Shown one piece after another: positions 19,270 to 28,064 of a stretch of 64,000 bases of DNA. Position 1 is the first letter of the stretch; every line of letters begins with the position of its first letter. Below the pieces are notes generated by a model. It was given only the letters and a program-made list of their open reading frames with translations, searched no databases and was not told the origin of the DNA. The stretch comes from Roseiarcus sp963820775 (GTDB lineage: Bacteria > Pseudomonadota > Alphaproteobacteria > Rhizobiales > Beijerinckiaceae). A program made the position numbers and the translations under genes. Location: assembly GCA_963820775.1 (NCBI GenBank), contig CAWGBF010000009.1:1-64000 (forward strand), read 5' to 3'.

Positions 19270-19685
19270 GCCTTCACCGTTCGGATTTCGTTGTCGTCGC
19301 GTGCCTCCTGAATGAGTCGACGCGGCGCCTCCTGAACGCCGATCGCCTGCGCCTGATGAAACCTTCCGCCTATCTCATCAACGTGGCGCGGGGGCCGATC
19401 ATCGACGAGCCCGCATTGATCGAGGTTCTTGCCCAAGGCGGAATCGCGGGAGCCGCGCTGGACGTTTTTGAGCGCGAGCCGCCCGACCCTTCCAATCCTC
19501 TGTTCGCCATGGACAATGTCATCTCGACCGCGCATTGCCTATGCTGGACGGACTCGTTTACGGAAGCGGTCGGCCGCGACGCGATAAGCGGAATCATCGA
19601 GGTTATGTACGGCCGCCTGCCTCCCTTCGTGGTCAATTTGGAAGCGAAGGCGCACGCCCGGGTTCGAAGCTGGATTCGGTCGTGA
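19270..19685 (+). pseudogene. D-2-hydroxyacid dehydrogenase C-terminal fragment
   Basis: C-terminal part of a D-isomer-specific 2-hydroxyacid dehydrogenase: DFVVVACLLNESTRRLLNADRL, MKPSAYLINVARGPIIDEPAL (with catalytic Arg), GAALDVFEREPP (with Glu) and ISTAHCLCW, where the His of the usual TPH motif is retained as AH. The whole N-terminal substrate domain and the nucleotide-binding loop are missing at the IS256 boundary. It cannot make an active enzyme. Another broken member of this family is at 43.7-44.8 kb. Confidence 0.8.
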
Positions 19686-19969
19686 ATGATCGCGCTGAGC
19701 GTCGTCATTGCGAGTTGAGCATCGGCCTGTGGCCGACCTGGGTGAATGAAACGGCGTCGGTTTTTCGGCCGGAATTTCGCGGTAGCGGTTTGACGCCGAC
19801 GGCAAGAGGTTGGTCTCTCAGTGATGCATGAAGCTCGTTTGCGAGTTGGACCCGGGACGCTTTGACGACCTCGACTTGCGCAAGGCGCGGCGTCGCTCCG
19901 AAGCCTGTTTTTTAGGATTTCCGATTTGGGAAGCGTCCTTGCCGGCGGCGTTTGCCCAAGGAGGTTGCG

Positions 19970-21150
19970 ATGGATGTGATCCATGATTGCGTCGCGGGCT
20001 TGGACATTCACAAGGACACCGTGGTTGCCTGCATGCGCACGATGTCTGGGCTGAAGGCGATGCGCGAATGCCGGACATACGAGACAACAACTGACGGTCT
20101 TCTGGTCTTGCTCGAATGGCTGAGCTCGAGCCGGTGCTCGGTGGCGGCGATGGAGGCGACCGGGGTCTATTGGCTGCCAGTGTGGAAGATCCTGAGCGAC
20201 GGCGACTTTAAGCTCATCCTCGCCAACGCCGCGCATATCAAGGCGGTTCCGGGCCGCAAAACCGATATGAACGACGCAATGTGGATCGCCGACCTCGGCC
20301 CACGCACGGTCTGATCAAGGCGAGTTTCGTCCCGGACGAGGAGCTGCATGAACTGCGCACGCTGATGCGAACCCGCAAGCAGTTGACGCGCGAACAGACG
20401 CGGCACGTTCAACGCATCCAGAAGACGCTGACCGAGGCCAACATCCGGCTGGATTCGGTGATCAGCGACATCATGGGCGCGAGCGGACGGCGCATGATCG
20501 AGGCGATGATCGATGGCCAGCGCGATCCACGCAAACTGGCCGCCCTCGCCCATCGCAGCGTCAAGGCCACGCCGAAGCAACTCTATGACGCGCTGCATGG
20601 GCGATTGACCGAGCACCACCGCTTTCTGCTTAAGCTCCATATCGGGCAATGGGACGCGCTCGACGCTTCGATCAGCAGCATCGATCGCGAAGTCGACGCT
20701 CGAGTTGCGCGCCTGGATAGGCAGGGACCGGCCGACAAGGCCCGATTTTCCGACCTGATCGACCTCGTCGACTCGATCCCTGGGGTCAACAAACTTTCGG
20801 CCGTGAGCGTCCTTTCGGAGATCGGCGCGGACATGACCCGCTTTGATTCGGACGGCCATTTGATCGCCTGGACGGGCCTCTGTCCCAGTCAGAACGAGAG
20901 CGCCGGCAAGCGCAAACGCACCCGATTGCGCAAGGGCGCCCCGTGGTTGAAGACCGCGCTCATCCAGTGCGCCTGGGCGGCCAAGAACGCCAAAACCAGC
21001 TACTACCGGGCGCAGTTCTTGCGCCTCAAAGCCCGACGCGGCCCGCAAAAGGCGATCTGCGCCGTGGCCGCCTCGATCCTCACCGCCATCTATCACATGC
21101 TCCGCGACGGAACCGTCCGCCGGCGCGCAAGATGCCCAAGGGTTGACGCC
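19970..21150 (+). mobile_element. IS110-family transposase, frameshifted and C-terminally altered
   Basis: IS110/IS1111-type DEDD transposase. N-terminal part: VAGLDIHKDTVVACM (first Asp), AMEATGVYWLPVW, KTDMNDAMWIADL; C-terminal part: DLVDSIPGVNKLSAVSVLSEIG, AWTGLCPSQNES, KRKRTRLRKGAPWLKTALIQCAWAA. The frame shifts between IADL (about 20,296) and HGLIKASFVPDEEL (20,308 on). After MLRDGT the normal ending is not recognisable. The ATG at 19,970 has a strong aaggagg site. Very likely inactive. Confidence 0.82.
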
Positions 21151-21241
21151 GCCCAAAGTGCATATGCTTTTGGATTTCGCCGCGCCTCGACTGAGGGCGC
21201 GGCTCGCCTAATGATGCCCGCCCTTGAACCCGGACGCCGCC

Positions 21242-24208
21242 CTATTGCGCCGCCTGGATGTTGGGGAAGGCGATCTCGATCAGCGTGCCTTGCTCGCGTC
21301 GGCTCTTGATCGAGAACTCGGCCTTGTTGGCTTCGACCAGCGCCTTGGTCAGCGGCAGCCCGAGACCGGCCCCGCCTTTAGCCCCGGCCTTGCCCACCTG
21401 GCTGAACGGCGTCAGCGCGAGACCCACTTCATTCTCGTTCATGCCAACGCCGGTGTCGCGGACGCGGATTACTGCCTGGCCGGCCGCGTCGACGGCGGTC
21501 GAGACGATCACCTGTCCACCCGGCTCGTTAAACTTCACCGCATTTGACATCAGGTTGAGCATGATCTGCTTCAGCGATCGCTCGTCGACCATCACGCGGG
21601 GCAAGTGGTCGTGGAGCGAGACGCGCATGATGACCCGCTCACGCGCGGCCTGCGGCTGCATGAGCGACACACACTCGCGAATGACGCTGTTCGCGTCGAC
21701 GGAGGCGAAAGCGAGCTCGAGCTTGCCCGCTTCGATCTTGCTGAGATCAAGCAGGTCGTCGGCGAGGCTCATCACATGGGCGCCGGAAGCGTGGATGTCC
21801 TTGATGTAGTCCTTGTAGCGCTCGTTGCCGATCGGGCCGAAACGCTCCTCCATCATCACTTCGGAGAAGCCCAGAATCGCGTGCAGCGGCGTGCGGATCT
21901 CATGGCTGACCTGGGCGAGAAAATCGGTCTTGGCGGCGCTGGCGGCCTCGGCGGCCTCGCGCGCGGCGATCAGGCGCCGTTCCGTCTCGCGCTCGCGGCT
22001 GAGATCACGCACGAGAGCGCAAAATTGCGGGGCCTCGCTCGGACCGATGCGCGCCAGGGTCAGCGCCAACGGAATCGAAGCGCCGCTGCGATCGCGCCCG
22101 ACCACCTGCAGCGAACGCGAGATCGCCTCGACTTCAACGCCGCGGCTTAAGGCTTCTAGCCTTGCTGTGGTCTCGGGATGACTCTGCGGCGCGAGCAGCA
22201 TCAACAGGCTCTCGCCGGCGATCTCGTTCTGGTGGTAGCCGAACAGGCGCTCGGCGGGCTCATTCAGCGACAGGATGCGGCCGGCCAAATCGAGCGTGAC
22301 GGCGCCGTCGCTCGCCCGGTCGAGCATAGCCTGAAGGTCGCTGCTGCCCAAACCGCTGCGCGGCGCCGCCTCGCTCTCGGCGATGCGCATTCTCGCCCTC
22401 AGCTCCGCTTCCAGCGAGCGGCGCAGCGCGATCAGCGTCGCCGGCGCGCCGTCCCAGCCGATCACCTGCGCGTGGCCGTCCACTGACAAGATCTGCCCGT
22501 CCGCCCTCACGACCGCGACCGCGCCGACGTCTTCGGCGGTCATCGCTTGCGGATCGCGATCGCGGAACATCCCGGAGAGCGCATTCGCCGCCTGAAATTC
22601 CGCGAAGTCGCGATAGCCGATGAGTTCGAGCAGCGTCCGGTTGGTGTAAAGCGCGCGTCCGTCGCGGGTGACCAGGGCGCCAACCGGAAGACGGTCCAGA
22701 ACCGCGCCGGCGTTGCGCCGAACCTCATCGTCGTCCGCGCCGTGGGCGCCCGCAGCATCGCCTTGGCCGTCCTTCGGCTGCTCGGTGCGCGCCTCGATCC
22801 CGAGTTCCCGTAAGAAGTCCGCGCCCGGCCGCTCGTCCGTGGGCTCGTCGCGCGAAGCCGGCGCGCGGCCGACCAGAGCGCGGGCGATTTCCCGGAACGC
22901 GTCGCGCTCGCTGCGGCTGAGCTCCACGCTCTCGGCGGGAAAGCTCGGCGCCGTTTCGCGGGCCAGCGCGTCAAGCGCGCCCGGCCGGATCGGGACGATG
23001 TTGGACGAGATGGGCGCCGGATGGCGCAGCACGTAAATCGCGGCGGTGCGCTCAGGCAGCGACGGCTGAGGCTCGCTCGCCGCGGAGCGCTCGGCTGGAT
23101 CCGGTTGCTCAGTCTCTGCTACGGGGGCGTCGGAGTCGCCGGCCTCGGTGAGCGGTGGATCGGACTTAAGCCGATCCGCCTCGAGCGAAGCCGGCGGCGA
23201 GGCCACGGGGCCCTCCGTTGGCGTGAGATTCGGTTCCATCGGCTCCGCGTCGCTTTCGCTTGGCTGGATCTCGGCTTCGAGACCGCCCGCCGGCCACAAG
23301 GCCTCGGGTTCGAACGCCTCGGACAGCGCCGATCGATGGTCTTCCGCAAGCTCTGCCGGCACAGCGCCGCCGGGCGCAGCGGCGGCCTCGATCTCCTCGC
23401 CCAGCACGCCGAAGCCGCGATAACCCAAAAATTCGCGCTGACGGCCGAACATCGGCGCGGCGGACAGCGCGATCAGCCGGCGCCCTCCAAAGCCCGAGAG
23501 CGGCCACTCCACGGTGACGCCGGAAAAGGTCTGCCGGTTCCCAAGCGCGCGGATGAGGTCGTCGCCGCCAGTCAACCCGGCGCGGCGGAGAAGAGCCTCT
23601 ACAGACTCGCCGCGATGGGGCGCGTTGGCTCCAACCGCCGCGACGAGCACGGAATCCGGCGCGCCAAAACGGCCCTCCTCGTCGAGGGTCCACAGGAAGC
23701 GCGAATTCGCCGGCAGCGTATCGGCCAAATCCGGCGTCGCGGCATCGTCTGGCTGCGCAGCTTCGCGGCGCTTTGCCGGCGCCGGCGGGTCGTCGCTTGC
23801 GGCGCCCAGAGCCGGAACTGACGCCAAAAGCCAGGTCGCGCCTGCCGGCCCGCCGATGCGGACGCAGCGCAAATTGACGCCGGCCGGCCGTCGCCCGACG
23901 ACAAGGCGAATCTGCTCGAGACGCGGCGGCTCGCCAATGTGCAGCGTCGCCGCCAGGTGGCGCAGGCGTCGCGCCGACGGTCCCTCGCCCCGCGCCAGCC
24001 GAGCCTCGAGCGCCTCGCAATCCTTGGCACCGAACAAAGCGAGCATGGCGGGACTCGCGCTCACGACCAGCCCCGGAGGGAAAAGGATCGCGAGCCGCGC
24101 CTTGTCGTTCAGCCATTCTTGTGGCGCGTGGGACGGATCGAAGGCGGCGACGGCTTGCTCGCGCGAGAGCGCCGTGAGGTCGGCAGACGATGGCGGCGAG
24201 TGGGTCAA
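21242..24208 (-). CDS. PAS-domain sensor histidine kinase, PdhS-like
   Basis: 988-aa kinase resembling the PdhS/DivJ/PleC group that controls DivK phosphorylation and the alphaproteobacterial cell cycle. The long N-terminal part is acidic and proline-rich without membrane helices, so it is likely cytoplasmic. Two PAS-like segments lie at about 525-640 and 650-760. The HisKA H-box is SHEIRTPLHAILGF with His769, followed by ERFGPIGNERYKDYIKDIHASGAH, typical of this subgroup. N-box LKQIMLNLMSNAVKFN, G1 DTGVGM and G2 GGAGLGLPLTK complete the ATPase. No receiver domain follows. Confidence 0.85.
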   Translation of the reverse strand: MTHSPPSSADLTALSREQAVAAFDPSHAPQEWLNDKARLAILFPPGLVVSASPAMLALFGAKDCEALEARLARGEGPSARRLRHLAATLHIGEPPRLEQIRLVVGRRPAGVNLRCVRIGGPAGATWLLASVPALGAASDDPPAPAKRREAAQPDDAATPDLADTLPANSRFLWTLDEEGRFGAPDSVLVAAVGANAPHRGESVEALLRRAGLTGGDDLIRALGNRQTFSGVTVEWPLSGFGGRRLIALSAAPMFGRQREFLGYRGFGVLGEEIEAAAAPGGAVPAELAEDHRSALSEAFEPEALWPAGGLEAEIQPSESDAEPMEPNLTPTEGPVASPPASLEADRLKSDPPLTEAGDSDAPVAETEQPDPAERSAASEPQPSLPERTAAIYVLRHPAPISSNIVPIRPGALDALARETAPSFPAESVELSRSERDAFREIARALVGRAPASRDEPTDERPGADFLRELGIEARTEQPKDGQGDAAGAHGADDDEVRRNAGAVLDRLPVGALVTRDGRALYTNRTLLELIGYRDFAEFQAANALSGMFRDRDPQAMTAEDVGAVAVVRADGQILSVDGHAQVIGWDGAPATLIALRRSLEAELRARMRIAESEAAPRSGLGSSDLQAMLDRASDGAVTLDLAGRILSLNEPAERLFGYHQNEIAGESLLMLLAPQSHPETTARLEALSRGVEVEAISRSLQVVGRDRSGASIPLALTLARIGPSEAPQFCALVRDLSRERETERRLIAAREAAEAASAAKTDFLAQVSHEIRTPLHAILGFSEVMMEERFGPIGNERYKDYIKDIHASGAHVMSLADDLLDLSKIEAGKLELAFASVDANSVIRECVSLMQPQAARERVIMRVSLHDHLPRVMVDERSLKQIMLNLMSNAVKFNEPGGQVIVSTAVDAAGQAVIRVRDTGVGMNENEVGLALTPFSQVGKAGAKGGAGLGLPLTKALVEANKAEFSIKSRREQGTLIEIAFPNIQAAQ

Positions 24209-24366
24209 GGTCGGCGCTCGTGAATGGACTCAAATCGGCGCAGTCGCATGGCCGACGATTCGGGCTTTATCGTTAGCGAAAGCTTAACGCGGTCGCGGAA
24301 TTTTCGCCACGGCGTCGGCGTCCCTCATTGTTTTCAAGGTTAAAATTTCTGGCTCCGCCAAATATG

Positions 24367-24380
24367 TTGCACTGCAGCAA
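24367..24380. promoter_or_regulatory. PhaR-box-like TGC palindrome upstream of phasin gene
   Basis: ttgcactgcagcaa contains TGCN3GCA, the kind of TGC-rich site bound by the PHB-responsive repressor PhaR upstream of phasin genes in related bacteria. It lies about 70 nt before the first phasin ATG. Function is inferred from motif and position. Confidence 0.4.
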
Positions 24381-24446
24381 AAATCCGGCTATAGGACTTG
24401 GAACGGTGGACGCCGATTCGCGGCCGCCCCGCCGAAAGGGAAGAGG

Positions 24447-24812
24447 ATGTCCAATTCGCCATTTGAGATTCCAAATGAAATGCGCGATTTCGCCGAGCGC
24501 AGCGTCGAGCAGGCGCGCAAGGCGTTCGAGGGCTTTCTGACGGTCGCTCAGCGCGCGAGCGGCGCCGCCGGCGAAGCGGCAAAGACGTCACAGGGAGGCG
24601 CGAAATCAGTCAGCGCGCACGTATTGTCCTATACCGAGCGCAACGTGAACGCGGCGTTCGATCTGGCTCAAAAGCTGGTCAAGGCGAAGGACCCGCAGGA
24701 GGCCCTGGCCCTTCAGAGCGAGTATCTGAAAACCCAGCTCGCGGTTTTGCAGGAGCAGGCCAAGGAGTTGGGCTCCATCGTGCAAAAGAGCCTGACGCCT
24801 GGTTCAAGCTGA
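24447..24812 (+). CDS. Phasin family protein
   Basis: 121-aa amphipathic helical protein of the phasin family, which coats polyhydroxybutyrate granules. Features: an EMRDFAERSVEQARKAFEGFL N-terminal helix, an Ala/Gly/Ser-rich hinge (residues 38-52), and the conserved AAFDLAQKLVKAKDPQEALALQSEYLKTQ core. No signal peptide, as expected for a granule surface protein. It is followed after 69 nt by a second phasin gene on the same strand, probably one transcript. Confidence 0.88.
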   Translation: MSNSPFEIPNEMRDFAERSVEQARKAFEGFLTVAQRASGAAGEAAKTSQGGAKSVSAHVLSYTERNVNAAFDLAQKLVKAKDPQEALALQSEYLKTQLAVLQEQAKELGSIVQKSLTPGSS

Positions 24813-24881
24813 GCATCGGCGCGTTTCGTCCCGGTCCAAAATCAACTCACAATCGTCAACGCCAAACATCGAGGTTAGTTC

Positions 24882-25400
24882 ATGGCCAACGCACCCAAGA
24901 AAAGCGCCGTCCCGCAGGCGGTATCCGTCCCGGCTCCGGTGGAGGCCGTCGCGGCGACGGCCAACGCCGTCCTGCCGACCGAATTGGAACTCGCCGCAGC
25001 GCCAGCCGCCGAGATTCAACAGAGCTTCCGCCGCGCGCTCGAAAAGGGCGTGATCGAGTCGCGCGCCGCTTTCGCCAAGGCCAAGACCGCCGCCGATGAA
25101 ACGGCAAGCGCGATCGAGGTCAGCTTCGCCGCCGCCAAAGACGGCGCGCTCGCCATCAACGCCAAGGCCCTGGAAGCAATGCGCGCCAATGCGGACGCCA
25201 ATTTCGATTTCTGGAAGGCGACGTTGTCGGTCAAGTCGCTTCCCGACCTTATCGCGCTCCAGACCGAGTTCGCCCGCAAGCAGGTCGAAACCATGACCAG
25301 CCAGACCAAGGATTTTGGCGCGCTGGCGCAGAAGGCGATGGCGGACGCGGTCGAGCCGATCAAGGAACAAGTGGCGAAATCGTTCAAGATCGCCGTCTGA
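24882..25400 (+). CDS. Phasin family protein (longer paralogue)
   Basis: 172-aa phasin. The N-terminal 45 residues are Ala/Pro/Val-rich like some PHB-granule proteins. The phasin core follows: IEVSFAAAKDGALAINAKALEAMRANADANFDFWKA, then LSVKSLPDLIALQTEFARKQVETMTSQTKDF. It pairs with the preceding 121-aa phasin. Intact frame, ATG at 24,882 after gaggttagttc. Confidence 0.88.
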   Translation: MANAPKKSAVPQAVSVPAPVEAVAATANAVLPTELELAAAPAAEIQQSFRRALEKGVIESRAAFAKAKTAADETASAIEVSFAAAKDGALAINAKALEAMRANADANFDFWKATLSVKSLPDLIALQTEFARKQVETMTSQTKDFGALAQKAMADAVEPIKEQVAKSFKIAV

Positions 25401-25575
25401 TCTTGGTTTTCGCCCCTTTGGCGGCGCGCTCCTCCCTCGCGCCGTCGTTGGACGCCGTCCGCTGTCGCGGGGCGGTGTTCCTTTGTTCAGCCGCTCACGC
25501 GAGCGATCGATCGTTCGAACGCAAACCTTGCGCGCCTGCAGCTTTGACACTAGTTTCCGCGCCAACCCGCCTCGG

Positions 25576-25652
25576 GCCGCCATAGCTCAGTTGGTTAGAG
25601 CGCTAGATTGTGGATCTAGAGGTCCCCCGTTCGAGCCGGGGTGGCGGTACCA
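25576..25652 (+). tRNA. tRNA-His (GTG anticodon)
   Basis: Cloverleaf: acceptor arms 25576-25582 and 25642-25648, D-arm with AGCTCAGTTGGTTAGAGC, anticodon loop TTGTGGA with GTG anticodon, T-arm with GTTCGAGCC, discriminator A and encoded CCA (25650-25652). An A at the discriminator position rather than C fits the known alphaproteobacterial tRNA-His variant. Its 3' half is the attachment site of the 17-kb element to the right. Confidence 0.93.
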
Positions 25653-25654
25653 TC
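25603..25654. repeat. attL (3' half of tRNA-His)
   Basis: 52-bp core identical to 42576-42627. Inside the intact tRNA-His gene it covers the anticodon arm, variable loop, T-arm, acceptor 3' strand and CCA plus 2 nt. Confidence 0.9.
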
Positions 25655-25733
25655 ATAAAATCAATAGCTTAGACCTAGTTGAAAAATCTCAAGGAATCAG
25701 AGCAGACCTTTCTGGGTATGCTGTAGGGTAACG

Positions 25734-25943
25734 ATGAGCAAGAAGCACCCGAACAATGGCGGTACCCTCACAAAGGGCCACAAACTGCGCAGGGCAACGC
25801 ATGGCGAGGACGATCCTCGTCTTGACGCTTCAAAGCCTGAGATGTGGGTTCCGCAGAAGACCCGCGATCTTATTGCCGAGTGGATAAAAGACCCCGCCAA
25901 GATGCATAAAATGCCTCGGAAATGGACTACCGGTCGAGCTTGA
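25734..25943 (+). CDS. Small hypothetical protein next to attL
   Basis: 69-aa basic soluble protein with no signal peptide: SKKHPNNGGTLTKGHKLRR at the N-terminus, then KPEMWVPQKTRDLIAEWIKDP. Not recognised. First gene inside the element on the attL side. Confidence 0.5.
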   Translation: MSKKHPNNGGTLTKGHKLRRATHGEDDPRLDASKPEMWVPQKTRDLIAEWIKDPAKMHKMPRKWTTGRA

Positions 25944-25996
25944 GTGATGGGGCGCTTTCCACAATAAGGACCGCGTTTAGGCCTCACCCTCTCGCA

Positions 25997-26028
25997 ACGC
26001 GGATGATCACGTCGCTGTAGCTCTCGCC
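25997..26028. repeat. Relic of a GESYSDV-type antitoxin-like gene end (copy 1)
   Basis: 32-bp sequence identical to 31654-31685 and sharing 23 bp with 27238-27260. On the minus strand it encodes GESYSDVIIRVA, the C-terminal motif of small antitoxin-like proteins. Only the end of the gene remains here. Confidence 0.55.
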
Positions 26029-26373
26029 GGAGGCGTGCATCGCTGATGTCCCGCTCGGTCATCGCGTCGCGACGGCTCTAGGTAGTTATACCTATTGCCA
26101 AATTAACGTCTTTAATGGATGAATTTTGGATCCTGTCGGAAAGTCGGCAAAACGGTTTCCGCCTCAAAACGATTGATCTAGCGACGTTATTTTCGCTGTT
26201 GGGCTTCCCTTCAACTAACGCCTAGGTCGCTTGGATACGCGACCGTCCGAGGCTTCGACTTGGGCATGTGCTGCCGAGCGCCGCGGCCTCGGCTACGGAG
26301 GTATCGGACGATGCGACGAACCGCCCCCGCGGCATAAAAGGGGTCCAGGCACCTATCAAATGGAGTTAGGCCA

Positions 26374-27213
26374 ATGATGAGCAAGCTCCTGCGTGTTTTT
26401 GTCATTGCTATTGGAGCCAGCGTCGTCACGGCGCAATTGGCGCACGCCGCCAGCACGGAGATCAGTTCGCTCGACGCATGCTTCGACGATCAGAATAGTC
26501 TAAGCGGCCTTTCCCTGTCCGGGTCCGGGCGTTGTCTGGGCACGGGAGCGACAGCCGAGGTCAGGGCCGACCTGGGCGCGGGCCAACTGGGCGCGTCCGC
26601 CAGCAGCACTCACAGCCCAGCCGACGCTTTAGCGTTGTTCGCAACGGATATCTACTTTTACCCGAATCAGACTGTGCCGATGACAGTGACCATGGAGTTC
26701 AAAGGCTCAATCGTGGGAGGCCCGGGGAGCGGCCCATTCTACAATCAGTTTCTCTTTGAAGCCGTGGTCGACAATGGGGCCCAATACGGAGTTAGGGGCT
26801 ATGACTTGAAGAGCGGTTTTACGACAGTCTTCAACAGCGCCGTTTACCCCGGACAGGGCGTGAACGAATCGGGGGTCGCGTCGCGCGATGACATCGATCT
26901 GACGCTCACTGAAAGCTATAGCTACGACATCGGCGCCAGCGGCGGGACAGTTGGCATATACGCCTATATCGAAGCGCAAGCTTACCCCGCCTTCGCCGGC
27001 GCCGCGACCACCGTGGACTTCTATGACCCGGCCACGGTCTCTTTCAGCGTTCCGGCGGGAACACGGTACAGATCCGAGGGCTTCCTTGAGGCAAATCCGA
27101 ACGCAATCCCTGAGCCCTCGACCTGGGCGATGATGCTTCTCGGCTTCGCAGGGTTGGGTTTTGCGGGCTATAGGCGCCGCGGGGCGTTGGCTCGCGCTGC
27201 GGTTCGCGTCTAA
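26374..27213 (+). CDS. PEPxxWA-CTERM sorting-domain protein
   Basis: 279-aa exported protein. Signal peptide residues 1-26 (ends AQLAHA). The mature part is Ser/Gly/Tyr-rich with beta-type character and no known enzyme motif. The C-terminal signal IPEPSTWAMMLLGFAGLGF then AGYRRRG is the PEPxxWA-CTERM sorting domain: PEP motif, hydrophobic helix, basic end. Such proteins are processed by an exosortase and reach the cell surface or matrix. No exosortase is in the window, so the sorting machinery must be elsewhere. It is cargo of the tRNA-His element. Confidence 0.85.
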   Translation: MMSKLLRVFVIAIGASVVTAQLAHAASTEISSLDACFDDQNSLSGLSLSGSGRCLGTGATAEVRADLGAGQLGASASSTHSPADALALFATDIYFYPNQTVPMTVTMEFKGSIVGGPGSGPFYNQFLFEAVVDNGAQYGVRGYDLKSGFTTVFNSAVYPGQGVNESGVASRDDIDLTLTESYSYDIGASGGTVGIYAYIEAQAYPAFAGAATTVDFYDPATVSFSVPAGTRYRSEGFLEANPNAIPEPSTWAMMLLGFAGLGFAGYRRRGALARAAVRV

Positions 27214-27432
27214 CTCCGTTCTCTAGCGAGCCTCAAAATCACGTCGCTGTAGCTCTCGCCTGGGCCGCGCAACGCTTTCAATCGATTGAGCGCGTCGTGC
27301 GGCAGCGTGACAAGATAACCGCCTTTGGCCGTCAGGCCGGCGTTCGGCTTCGCGGTTGTCGGGCAATGTCGCTGCGATGGCTGCGAGCGCTTTCGCGGTG
27401 ACCATTGGACCGAATATGGGGAATGTCGCCAA
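27210..27432 (-). pseudogene. Small antitoxin-like gene, frameshifted (copy 2 of GESYSDV family)
   Basis: The N-terminal part (MATFPIFGPMVTAKALAAI then AATLPDNRE) and the C-terminal part (GGYLVTLPHDALNRLKALRG then PGESYSDVILRLARERS) lie in different frames. The span of 223 nt is one base over 74 codons. The ending is typical of small VapB-like antitoxins with a GESYSDVI motif. No toxin partner is adjacent. It overlaps the PEP-CTERM stop by 4 nt on the opposite strand. Confidence 0.5.
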
Positions 27433-27438
27433 CGGTCG

Positions 27439-27669
27439 CTAGCGCGTCGCAAGCCCCTCGTACATCGCTTTGCAGCGATCGTAGACGCTAGTCGACCTCG
27501 CCTTCGGGCAGTCGGCCAAGGTCACAAGAAGCTCGGTCAGCTTGGCGTCGCCGTGCTCCTCGAAGAGCCTCGCCACGGCGTAGCGCCCGCGCCGGCCGCA
27601 CGGCTCGCATACAATCGCGAGCGTCGGGGAGCGAACGTCCGACAGGGTGAGCGCGCCATCTCGGGACAT
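27439..27669 (-). CDS. Small CxxC (zinc-ribbon-like) protein
   Basis: 76-aa protein with CEPCGRRGRYAVARLFEEHGDAKLTELL and a second region ADCPKARSTSVYDRCKA. Two CxxC/C pairs suggest a zinc ribbon, perhaps DNA-binding. ATG at 27,669 (MSRDGALTLSDV) is preferred; the longer upstream frame is arginine-rich and crosses a hairpin. Just downstream on the same strand is the antitoxin-like relic. Confidence 0.55.
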   Translation of the reverse strand: MSRDGALTLSDVRSPTLAIVCEPCGRRGRYAVARLFEEHGDAKLTELLVTLADCPKARSTSVYDRCKAMYEGLATR

Positions 27670-27757
27670 CGGCGGACGATAGCGGAGGCGCGAGAACGGA
27701 GCAAGAACGATCAGGCTACGCGAAGCCTCGCGCGGTGACCCGACCGAAAAGCAAAAG

Positions 27758-27787
27758 GCCCCGCGCCGAGGGAGATCAGCGCGGGGC
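27758..27787 (-). terminator. Rho-independent terminator, minus strand
   Basis: 9-bp GC arms (27758-27766 with 27779-27787), 12-nt loop, followed on the minus strand by CCTTTTGCTTTTC. It would end a minus-strand transcript coming from above 27.79 kb, although no gene lies there on that strand. Confidence 0.6.
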
Positions 27788-27899
27788 GGCGCGGAGGTGT
27801 GGGGCATCGGTCTACGCGCTCAAGCGCATCCTGAAACCGATAAAACATGATGACAATGCACATAACTGTATAAGCATTTAGCCGTCGACCCAAACAAAA

Positions 27900-27919
27900 A
27901 GGCGGCCCGAAAGCCGCCT
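27900..27919 (-). terminator. Rho-independent terminator, minus strand (second)
   Basis: 7-bp arms AGGCGGC/GCCGCCT with a 6-nt loop, followed on the minus strand by TTTTTGTTT. Together with 27758-27787 it brackets about 110 nt that could be a small RNA or the leader of the downstream minus-strand gene. Confidence 0.6.
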
Positions 27920-28064
27920 CACGGGGCGCGGGTTGGCCGAGCGCCTCTGGCTGCTGCAATCACATATCGTCAACGCCACAATTATGGTAATTGAGTTCCA
28001 CCAATGGTCGGGGCAATCCTCCGGTTGCAGTAGACGAGCCGCCGACTCTCGTAGGAGGTACGAC

